Assembly (NCBI GenBank): GCA_011033025.1
Contig: WFMF01000006.1
Coordinates: 434,001-498,000, forward strand
DNA length: 64,000 nucleotides
Direction of reading: 5' to 3'
Origin: Beroe forskalii
Lineage: Eukaryota; Ctenophora; Nuda; Beroida; Beroidae
Position numbers and translations under genes: made by a program. Shown piece after piece: positions 49,417-58,242 of this stretch (positions are counted from its first letter, which is position 1; the number at the start of each line of letters is the position of its first letter). The notes under the pieces are model-generated. The model saw only the letters and a list, made by a program, of their open reading frames with translations, was not told the origin of the DNA and ran no database searches.

Positions 49417-50424
49417 ATGAACACCGCCCCCTATACCTACATTCTGGCTGTAGTGAACCTGTTGATAGCTCTGGTCGGCATCTCGGGTAATATCTTCGTT
49501 CTGTACGCATCTCGCGTCCACAAAGCCCTCAAGATAGACCGTATCTCGGTTATATTCCTGGAGAGCCTGGCAGTGAGTGACGTGGTCATGTCCCTGGTAG
49601 TGTACCTGCCCTCAGCAGTCACATCCATCACTGGGCAGTGGGTGCTGGGCAGGGACTTCTGCTTCTTCTCCAAGGTGGCCACGGTCTCCGCCACCTACAA
49701 CGAGACCTTGGTGATAGCCGTGTTGTCGGTGTATCGAGTGTGGATGCTCCGGCAGCCGTCCGCTGTGCGGTCCCAGGTGCGGCTGGGCTGGGTGTACGGA
49801 GGGGCGGTGGTGCTGCAGCTGGTGGGGGCCGGGGTGATGAGCCCCACCTTCCTCCTGCACCCCACCACGCCCTCCTGGAATGGGACCTGCAACTTCACCG
49901 ACATCCTGACGCTGGACCTGCCTGAGAGCTACCAGTGGCTGGGCCTCCTCTCCACCACTGTCTTCGTGGTGGTCCCCATGCTGGTCACTACCGGGACCAC
50001 CTCCCGCATCTTCTGCGTGTTCTGCGGCTACGACCTCAAGATGGGGCGCCGGAACGTGAGCCGCTACCGGTACATCAAGCTCCTCCTGTTCGTGTGCGTG
50101 ACCTTCGTAGTCTCCTACCTGCCCCTGGTGATCTCCTCCATCTACAGAGTGGTGGGGGCAGCCCCCGTACCCCTCTTTCTGGAGCACTCAGTCAACTACT
50201 TCATCGCGGTGAACGTGATCAGCAACCCTTTCATCTACGTGATGATCAGCCCTCACTTCAGCTCCTACCTCAGAGAATGCCGGAAGAAGGTGGTCTGCTG
50301 CACCCCCTCCCCCGCCCCCTCCAACAAAACGGAGGAGGAAGAGATGGACTATGACTCGGAGAGGCACTCCACTTTCAGGAAGAGTGCAGAGGTTATCAGC
50401 AACTTCCAGACATCTGCTTGTTAG
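49417..50424 (+). CDS. Rhodopsin-like GPCR, single exon, 335 aa, nested in an ABCB8 intron
   Basis: A full-length 7TM frame. TM1 has the GN pair (GISGNIFVLY, residues 24-25), TM2 has LAVSD (51-55), Cys82 precedes TM3 (RDFCFF), the DRY position reads VYR (105-107), extracellular loop 2 has Cys next to an N-glycosylation site (NGTCNF), TM6 has FVVSYLPLV and TM7 has NPFIY (270-274). The C-tail has paired Cys (VVCC) suitable for palmitoylation, followed by an acidic/Ser-rich end. The coding region is strikingly GC-rich against AT-rich flanks, giving long antisense frames that are shadows. It sits on the plus strand inside the minus-strand ABCB8 intron between exons 52432 and 46886. The ligand is unknown. 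Confidence 0.92.
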   Translation: MNTAPYTYILAVVNLLIALVGISGNIFVLYASRVHKALKIDRISVIFLESLAVSDVVMSLVVYLPSAVTSITGQWVLGRDFCFFSKVATVSATYNETLVIAVLSVYRVWMLRQPSAVRSQVRLGWVYGGAVVLQLVGAGVMSPTFLLHPTTPSWNGTCNFTDILTLDLPESYQWLGLLSTTVFVVVPMLVTTGTTSRIFCVFCGYDLKMGRRNVSRYRYIKLLLFVCVTFVVSYLPLVISSIYRVVGAAPVPLFLEHSVNYFIAVNVISNPFIYVMISPHFSSYLRECRKKVVCCTPSPAPSNKTEEEEMDYDSERHSTFRKSAEVISNFQTSAC

Positions 50425-52236
50425 TTCTCAGTGAACTTAATGACCCTTTTGAAATGAGCTTTTGGTGATGCTAAAAGTTACAATTTTGATGATGTTAAGC
50501 GTTTTTGATGATGTAATAACTACCTGATTTGTTTCTCAGTCAGAGCCAAGTTGGAGAGCCCAGTTTACCCACATTGAGTACACGATGAAAGTACTGTGAC
50601 CCGTGAGGTAGTATATTGGTAATAAGGCACTGAACTTGTGAATTAATTACTTATGTGATGCGAATATTTTTATTTCTATTGATGATAACTTGAAACTTCA
50701 GAGACAGAGTACTCAGCTTTACTTGGTACTTTGATAAACAAGAAAGTATGTCTAAATGGACTTGCAGTGGATGATTAATTGATTATGTTTCTTGACTTTA
50801 CTTATTTTTGTATTATTTCTCTGGGTTAATCAAGTGACAAGTCGAATTTTCAGAGATTTGTTTTTCAATTGTGGCATGATTGCCAGTATCTTAGTCTTGG
50901 ATTTATCTTATTTGTTGTTTTTACTGATATAATATGTATTTTTAAGATAATATGGGAAGAATAATTTTACAGTAAGTAAACCTGAGCCTCCAGACTTTGA
51001 ACGCTATTTAAAATTGGCGATTTTTAATGATTTGTTAATAAATTGTTTTACTTTCTTTGATTTTGCTGTCTATATTATGGGCACATCTCTGTACCTGACA
51101 TTTTTTTCTGAATTTGAGTGTTCTCAATCTTTTATGATACTTCATTTTTGGTCGCATTTAAACGATATAATGTATGATGTGCTAAACTAAATTGATTTTT
51201 AAAATTTTAAAAGGTTGATCCTCGATAGAAGATATTGGCAATCAAATCTATCTTTAGCAGGTACCGAATTTGGGGAATAATTATATCATTTGAAAGGGTA
51301 TTATCATGGAAAGTTATGCTATTAAAAATCTGCTGCTGCAGCTAAGGTTAGTCTGAGACAGAGGAGCCTCCTTAACCTCCCCTAAAATAAACCCACTAAT
51401 GCCAATTGAATGTATCCACTAGGATACAAAATAAGCCCCTTTTCTCCTGAAAGGCTATCTGACGCACAAAATCCCCCCGTATTGAAGCAATATTCCGACT
51501 TTACTTTTTAAACTCGAAGTCTAACAAATCCACCACAATTGAGGTATAAATCATACTGCAAGTTTCCTAAACCTATTTAAATTGGAGACATCCTGTATAT
51601 ACGTATATGAAGAGGTGAGGAGACTTTAGCAAGAACGAGACAAAATGCTTAAATTTATCATAGTATAATTTAAGACATGAGAAAAGTTCTGAAATGGTCA
51701 AATTATAAAAATTCACTTCGGGAGGTTTTGCGAGGCCATAACTTGTTCCGCAATTTTGACAAACATATACACAAGAACGATGAGCTCATGAAGTCGAATC
51801 GAATGAAATCAGAAACTAAGCTCTATCTACTTTGGTTCGAAGACCTCATCTTTGAACCCTATTTTGATTTGAGGCTTCAAATGAGCAAATTTAGACCTAT
51901 ATGCTCAAAACCAACTTCAAAACGTTGATGAATGTCCTGGCCAGTTCGTACCATGAAAGCATGAAATCGTACTTTCCAAATTATTAGCCAGCGAATGTTA
52001 CTGCCTGAGAATATGAAAACACCACGGAGCGTAAACATACTTACTTAATGAAGCGAGCTGCTAGACAGTTAGCAATAAGGCAATGGGAATAGTTAATTAT
52101 CTTTTACAGAAACACATTCTGCGCCAATGCAACGAAGCAGCATTGCAGCAAGAATTAACTATTGTAATTACTAACTATTGATACTTTCTCATTTTGAGAC
52201 GTCATAATTCATAAATATTGCGTAAGGACCCTCACT

Positions 52237-52447
52237 CACCATTGGTTGCGAGGGAGGAGAGAGCTGTGAAGACTCCTATCCGAATACCCTGCATCTCACT
52301 TACCATTGGTTGCGAGGGAGGAGAGAGCTGTGAAGACTCCTATCCGAATACCCTGCATCTCACTTACCATTGGTTGCGAGGGAGGAGAGAGCTGTGAAGA
52401 CTCCTATCCGAATACCCTGCATCTCACTTACCATTGGTTGCGAGGGA
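52237..52447 (-). repeat. 64-bp repeat spanning an ABCB8 exon end and splice donor (4 copies)
   Basis: Period 64 (CCATTGG at about 52239, 52303, 52367 and 52431). Each unit carries the last about 40 nt of the exon, the AATG/GT donor and about 24 nt of intron. Present with nine copies in the other arm. Confidence 0.9.
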
Positions 52448-52735
52448 GGAGAGAGCTGTGAAGACTCCTATCCCGATACCAAGGGAGGAGTAAGCCCTCG
52501 CGGCGTTTGCCAGCGATTCCTCGTACTTAGCCACCTCGTTTTCCTCGGAAGCGAAGCTCTTGACCGTCACCAGGTTACCCAACACCTCCTCCGCAAGACT
52601 GGTTGAGTGAGCTACCTGGATACGTAGTGTGGTTCATTATCTAGCTGAGTCACATAGGAATTTTTAATTGCCGATTTCATATACTTCCCTCGGCCAATTT
52701 TTCATGAAATTAAGAAATAATATTGTATACTAGCG

Positions 52736-54006
52736 ACATCTGTATAGTGTTGTTTTGACGTCAGAAGATGAACCTTGCTGATCGCAGTAATGATACTGAT
52801 TCGTTAGGATACAGCACCGAACAAGCTTACGAGTTGCAGGAGGAGATACAGGAATCATTTGATAGTATCCTGGGAGCTGTAAAATGTGATAAAGTCTTGA
52901 AGCTGCAATCAAGCATGTTCTCGAGACAAGACAAAGGTGCCATCACATCGTGGCTGGTCGAAGCTCTGGATACTCTACGGAGAACAAGGAACTTGTTGAG
53001 AGATGCCACTGAAGAAATCGACGAGCTGAAAGGGGAGACTGACGTGCTACAGAAACAGGCTATAGAAGACAAGTCTGAGATCATCAAACTCCAGCGGGAA
53101 GTTATAGAAGGCAAGAATGAAGTGATTGCAGGGAGTAAGGAGCAGATCAAAGAGGTACAGTCATCTCTCCAGACTGAGATTAAGAGTTACAGAGATGCTG
53201 TATGTTCACAGAAGGAGAGCACCAAGGGTGACATGGAGCAAATCACAGCACAAGATGTGAAAGAAGCAGTGAGATGTGTTACAGAAGATAACAAAAGGTC
53301 CAGGAACATCATGATCTTCGGGCTCGAAAAGAAGAAGGACCTCAAGACAAGTGTGATGGGAGTATTTAAGCAATTAGGGGAAGATCCTTGCATCGAGAAT
53401 TGTGAAAGAATTGGACGAGAAGGACCCAGCTCAGAACGGTGGCCGCAGCCTGTTAAAGTCACATTGAGCACCACCTATTCTGTTGAGACTATGTTGAGAC
53501 GATCTTATCGGTTGCGAGGAAACTCAGCCTACAAGTCGGTGTTCATCAGCCCAGACAGATCTGAAGAGGAAAGGAAAGCCCACAGAGAACTAGTCCTAAC
53601 TCTGAAGCAGAAAATCAAAGGGGAACCGGAGCTTTATCACTACATCGGTAGAGAAGGAATTGTAAGTGTGCCTAAGACTAAGGACAGCCCTCGAAATCAG
53701 CACGTGATTGGGGAAGAAGGGGGCTCACCTCCACCACCGCGATAGACTCGATATTTCTATTGTCCAAGATAGGAAATTTTATAGGTTTGCACTTTGCAAT
53801 TTTATGAGGATGCATTCCATTTGAAAGCTACTTTTCGTACCACTGTATAATTGGAGGGGATGTTGGACGTTGATGGGCGTTTTTATCTTTTATTTTTTTT
53901 CGCATTCTTTTTTAGGTAATCTTTTTGATTATCTAACGATCTGACATTACAATATTTTATGTAATAAGATTGTAAATATTATTCCTTATTATTATTCCTT
54001 ATTCCT
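52736..54006 (+). mobile_element. ORF1-only non-LTR retroelement, copy 2 (with TSD)
   Basis: A 1,271-bp insertion flanked by an 8-bp direct repeat TACTAGCG (52728-52735 and 54007-54014). The right arm of the inverted repeat holds the undisturbed site with a single copy. It consists of a 32-bp leader, a 325-codon ORF1 (52768-53745), about 260 bp of 3' UTR and a tail of short AT/CCTT repeats. No endonuclease or reverse transcriptase is present. Its 5' edge (ACATCTG...) coincides with the point where it starts to match the copy at 35413, so both look like complete short elements rather than remnants of a longer LINE. Confidence 0.9.
52768..53745 (+). CDS. LINE ORF1p-like protein (copy 2), 325 aa
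   Basis: An intact frame. Residues about 78-150 form a heptad-rich coiled coil (EEIDELKGETDVLQ ...), from about 177 an RRM-like region starts (RSRNIMIFGLEKK), followed by CERIGREGPSSERWPQPVKV and a C-terminal nucleic-acid-binding domain (YKSVFISPDRSEEERKAH). This is the trimerisation / RRM / CTD order of L1- and CR1-type ORF1 proteins, which coat LINE RNA and act as chaperones. It differs from the 35.4-kb copy at about eight residues, and the frame is kept open in both. Confidence 0.85.
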   Translation: MNLADRSNDTDSLGYSTEQAYELQEEIQESFDSILGAVKCDKVLKLQSSMFSRQDKGAITSWLVEALDTLRRTRNLLRDATEEIDELKGETDVLQKQAIEDKSEIIKLQREVIEGKNEVIAGSKEQIKEVQSSLQTEIKSYRDAVCSQKESTKGDMEQITAQDVKEAVRCVTEDNKRSRNIMIFGLEKKKDLKTSVMGVFKQLGEDPCIENCERIGREGPSSERWPQPVKVTLSTTYSVETMLRRSYRLRGNSAYKSVFISPDRSEEERKAHRELVLTLKQKIKGEPELYHYIGREGIVSVPKTKDSPRNQHVIGEEGGSPPPPR

Positions 54007-55279
54007 TACTAGCGTTCGCCAGCGAAAATTCGCGGAAACAATCAACCTGATACATGCAGATGCCTTAGTTTTAGCGGGCAATTCAATAAAAGTTGCGATT
54101 AAAGGGCAAGAATCCTATGTAAACTTCCAAGTCACTCCCAACTATTGTTAAGATTTTGAGATTTAGCAATGCATGAAATTCCCCGAAGTCCACATGACCA
54201 TTTCATCAAAATTCCATTAAGTACTTTTGGTATTGTAGAAATGTAAATTTTAATTATTATAGTAAACCATTTAAATTAAAAAGAAGAGTGTATCGCCAGC
54301 AGCTGGCGCATTCTACCCACACGGTATAGGTATGATTAAGTCACTCCAGGCTACAGGGCAATCATCATCAAAGCATTTCTTACACTTTACTCATCACTTG
54401 AGATGGTACTCTGGTAAATGGAGAGGTCATATCATATGTCATACTTCTGCTTTTTATATCAACAGATTAATTAGGCGCTTAGCAGCAACATTGCGAGGTT
54501 CTGATTAACGTTCTGATGGCTAATTGAGAACATGAAAGTACTCGGCAGTTCCTACGCACCGGAGGAGACGATAGCAACTTTCGATGAACAAGTAACAGGG
54601 CAGCCCAGTGCACTAAAAAACAGCCGCCTCCTCTCCTCCTCATCTAACTCTTAAACTACTATGGAATGGTCATTTTTATTCGTTCTGCTTGATTTCTTGA
54701 TACTGGACTTGTGAATGCTCCAATGGACAAATCAGCGTACTAGGTACCATTAATTCCCTCATGGCACATGAGTAACAGTTGTGGAGTTACATCCAGGCTA
54801 ACCCAATTTATTTGTTATTCAATGTGGTGTATCATGGCTTTGTAGTTGAGTAATTGAGTAATTACTTCTGCCACTCCCAAGAAACCCCTCCACTGTAACG
54901 GTTTTCGCACCGACCAGTTACTTCGAAATTTTCAGGTTTACAGGTACCGTCTCAAATGTAAATATGATTATATGATTTAGTGTAGATAGAATCATTTTGA
55001 ATATATGATATCAACTCTAATTGGGTGAATGTTCATCCTGTGACAATCACATACCTGATCCTGAGCATGTCTGGAAGCAGATCTGAGGAGGCTTCCCATG
55101 GCACTGCCTAGAGCTGTGAGGAGGACAGCAGAACCGAAGAGAACCCCAGTCATCATGGGCGATATGCTGTACAGGGAGATACAGCATCCTGTGAACTGGA
55201 CACTGTTACGGATACCGAGCGATACGATCTGCTTAAAGCTGCTCTTCACTTCCCTGAACGTCCCCAGTCAACCTGGGTG

Positions 55280-55730
55280 AGGAGGAGTTAGTGGGTGAGG
55301 AGGAGGAGCAGTGAGTGAGAGGAGGGGTAAGTAAGGAGTGAGAGGTTGAGAAGGTGTGAGTGAGTGGGTGACGGGGTGAGTGAGTGGTTGAGAAGGAGTG
55401 AGTGAGTGAGTTGGTGTGGAGTGGGTGAGTGAGTGGTTGAGGAAGAGGAGAGAGCGGGTGCGGAGGGGGAGTGAGTGGCTGGGTATTGAGTGGGTGATGA
55501 GGGGGAGTGAGTGGCTGGGTATTGGGTGGGTGAGGAGGGGGAGTGGCTGGGTATTGGGTGGGTGAGGAGGGAGTGGGTGGCTGGGTATTGGGTGGGTGAG
55601 GAGGGGGTGAGTGGCTGGGTATTGGGTGGGTGAGGAGGGAGTGAGTGGCTGGGTATTGGGTGGGTGAGGAGGGGAGTGAGTGGCTGGGTATTGGGTGGGT
55701 GAGGAGGGAGTGGGTGAGGAGGAGCAGGAG
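55280..55730 (-). repeat. Pyrimidine minisatellite in front of an ABCB8 acceptor (left arm)
   Basis: On the minus strand, units of CCCCCTCCTCACCCACCCAA plus TACCCAGCCACTCACT lead directly to the acceptor at 55273. Unit numbers and lengths differ from the right arm (58590-59045). Long open frames across it are artefacts. Confidence 0.88.
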
Positions 55731-56065
55731 TGACAAAGAGCAAGTGTCAACATGGATGAGGAAGAGGAGTGACACTCAGTGCCTTTCTGTAAAACAAAAG
55801 GGCGTTTAGGAGGGAAATAATGTAGAAATTTCAGGTGTTCCCATAACTCGCGAATGAGTGAGAGAGTGAGTGATTCAGGAGTAACTATACTTCGGGTATT
55901 AGTAATCCGCCGGGCTGTGCATCTTTTCTAGTGCAGCAGTACTAAGTGACGTCATATGCCCGCCGGATAACTAATACAAAGTATACAACACACAAATTAC
56001 CTGTTGATAAGCTCGCCGACTTTGTGGGTGTCATAGAAGGACATATCCTTGAAAATAAGGGACCG

Positions 56066-58242
56066 AAAGGATAAGAAAATCCCAAAATCATTTTCAATAT
56101 TGAATGTTTTAGGTACGCCACTCATGACTTACTATTTTAAAGATTTTACTGATGTACAAATATATGTTCAATCGTTGTTTGTATTCATTGGGAATTGAAA
56201 CCAACAATGAGTTTCATTGTACGTGTTCACCACTTTTGTTACTTGCTAAATTCATGTACAGTTCCAGTTAAAACTCCCATATGATGTTTTCGTTAGCTTT
56301 TTACTAGCTGACAAGGTATAAAATACTGTGATGAAATGGCAGTTGCTAGTTATTTGCTTGATATTCTGTAACGCACGCACGCGCAATATGTAGATTTATT
56401 TCATGAATTTCGTCATAGTTTTGTCACATTTTGTTGTTTTAACTGCAATAACAAACACAGTTGAGTTCCATTTGAGCTAATTGTATGTCATGGCTCCCAG
56501 TTTTAGTTCGGGAATTCAGGAAGATAACTCATAGCCCTCACGTGAAGCAGCTATTTTCTGGCAGGTTTACTGTACAAATGATGTTCTCACCTTTTGAGTG
56601 ATTTCGAATTATTCTCCGCGATCCCATTTACCATAGTTGCATATTTTGTCACGATTTTGATATGACAAGGTTCGATGGCAATGGTATCGAATAATAAGTT
56701 CCTTTCAACACAAGAATGTACCCCAAAACGCAGCAAATCTTTGATATCCAGTCCCTTCAGGCAGTCAAGGATGGAGCCCAGTGTTCGTAGTCCTTGTCCT
56801 TCCAGCTGCGTGCTGGAGTGTGCCCACTGTACGGGCCGTGTGCAAGGTGAGGACCACCAAGCGACTTGAATCGTCTCAAATCACCCGGACACTCAACAGA
56901 CATGAGGAGGATGCCGAGGCAGGGGGAGATGCGATGTCCTTGCTAAGGTATAAAGGGAATTGTATTGTACATTGTACAATGCATTCAATACACGCATGTT
57001 TCTCTGTTTAACGGCTTCCCCTGGGAGTACATCTTGAAATGTGTACGTACTTTGTGTTCGATGCTTGGTGCCAATTATCACCAATTCTCATTAGGGCAAA
57101 TCTCATTAGGGCAAATCTCATTAGGGCAAGAACATGTTCTAAGTTAATGTATGTAAAAAATGCCCGTTAATTGGGGTCTCTTTAGTCATTGGGGTCTCTA
57201 ATCATCTCGTCTCCCGACAGGTATTTAAGAGAGGACATCACGGGGCTGGTAGTGGCTGTGTTTCTGGCAGTCTGTGTGGCGTACTACAACACCCTCATAC
57301 CCCTGGCTCTGGGCCAGCTAACCAGTGCCCTCAACTCACTCTCGGGCTCCGGAGACTCCTTCCTCAGTGCCCTGAGACGCCCTGCTCTTCATCTCCTTAA
57401 GTGCTACTCTCTACAGGTGAGGAGCTATTGGGAATAACAGTGACAGATTGATGCATTACTGTAATCTGCATTTCAATATTATCACATCTGTCACAAAAGT
57501 CTGTGGGACTAATTCCTTGTCTAGCTTGTGGTTGGAAATCGTTGTAACTCTAACATTTCTATAAAGTTATTAGTCCATTTTGACGAAAAAAAGCTCCCCG
57601 TCTGGGAATCGAACCCAGGTCGCCCGCGTGACAGGCGGGAATACTAACCACTATACTAACGAGGACTGATAATAATGACAATTGCAGATAAATAATCATA
57701 ATGCACTTGCCATATTGTCTTGTTGCACATGTTATTGTCAAGCGTTGTCTGACCCCTCCTTCAAATAATTGCTCCGAAAACGTCAGGTAAGGGTTTTTTT
57801 TGGACAGAATGAAAGCTATAGGTCCTTGTGACCATAATTAATACAGCATCAAGAGGCATGTATAGCGCAACAATCAGACACTTGTGAACAGAGCAAAGCC
57901 TCTGCCTCTCTGTGGAACCCTGCTGTTTCAGTTCTTTGTTTAAATGCCGTTCGTCATGTTGTCCATTCAATACTATAATAACCATTCATTTCAAAGTGCG
58001 TTACAATTTTTCCAATTTTCGGCTACATTATCCAGAATCTATAATTTCTAAGGAATTTCTGAAACTTTCGAAATTCATATTTGCTTCTAGCGGCTGAGAC
58101 AGTCTGTGACCGCGTCTTAAATTGTTATTGAATATGAAAGATTATTTGCTTGTATCATCAGGCTGCTGGTACTGCACTCTACATCTCAGTTCTCGCAGGA
58201 GTGGGTGAGAGATTCGCTTCTCGGATTCGACTCGCGCTTTTC
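56066..58242. other. Single-copy spacer of the inverted repeat
   Basis: 2,177 bp holding the only 5' ABCB8 exons of the window (plus strand), the tRNA-Asp gene, and a 17-bp CATTAGGGCAAATCT repeat (57090-57130). 56066-56780 shows no feature. Confidence 0.8.

Larger units (their letters stand above)
51251..56065 (+). repeat. Left arm of a large inverted repeat (ABCB8 region)
   Basis: The reverse complement of 58243-62094, near-identical over about 3.5 kb. Differences visible by eye: a 1.27-kb retroelement insertion (52736-54006) only here, four instead of nine 64-bp repeats, different numbers of the pyrimidine-rich repeat, one additional G in an exon, and scattered substitutions. The inner edge falls inside an ABCB8 exon. 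The outer edge coincides with the point where element D begins on the other side. Confidence 0.93.
52432..56065 (-). pseudogene. ABCB8: ABCB8 central exons, left-arm copy (5'-truncated, one frameshift)
   Basis: Exons in order: 56065-56001 (only the last 65 nt of an exon, cut at the inverted-repeat edge), 55272-55055 and 52615-52432. They encode TMD segments SFYDTHKVGELINR, LTGDVQ..., LLRSASRHAQDQ and VAHSTSLAEEVLGNLVTVKSFA. Compared with the right-arm copy, exon 55272-55055 has one additional G (CAGGGAAGTG instead of CAGGAAGTG, about 55252-55255), making it 218 rather than 217 nt and shifting the frame to an early stop. The phase of 52615-52432 joins correctly to exon 46886 downstream. So this copy is linked to the only visible 3' exons but has neither intact 5' exons nor an intact frame. 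A homopolymer assembly error could explain the additional G; the 5' truncation cannot be explained that way. Confidence 0.85.

Noticed and set aside
49612..50187. 191-codon antisense frame opposite the third GPCR
   Set aside because: A shadow of the GC-rich receptor gene; low-complexity His/Gly/Glu composition.
55233..55775. Pro/Ser/Thr-rich frames of 150-180 codons, and the related 255-codon frame at 58536-59303
   Set aside because: Products of the CTCACCCA minisatellite. The tail that resembles a protein is the true ABCB8 exon read through without its splice acceptor.
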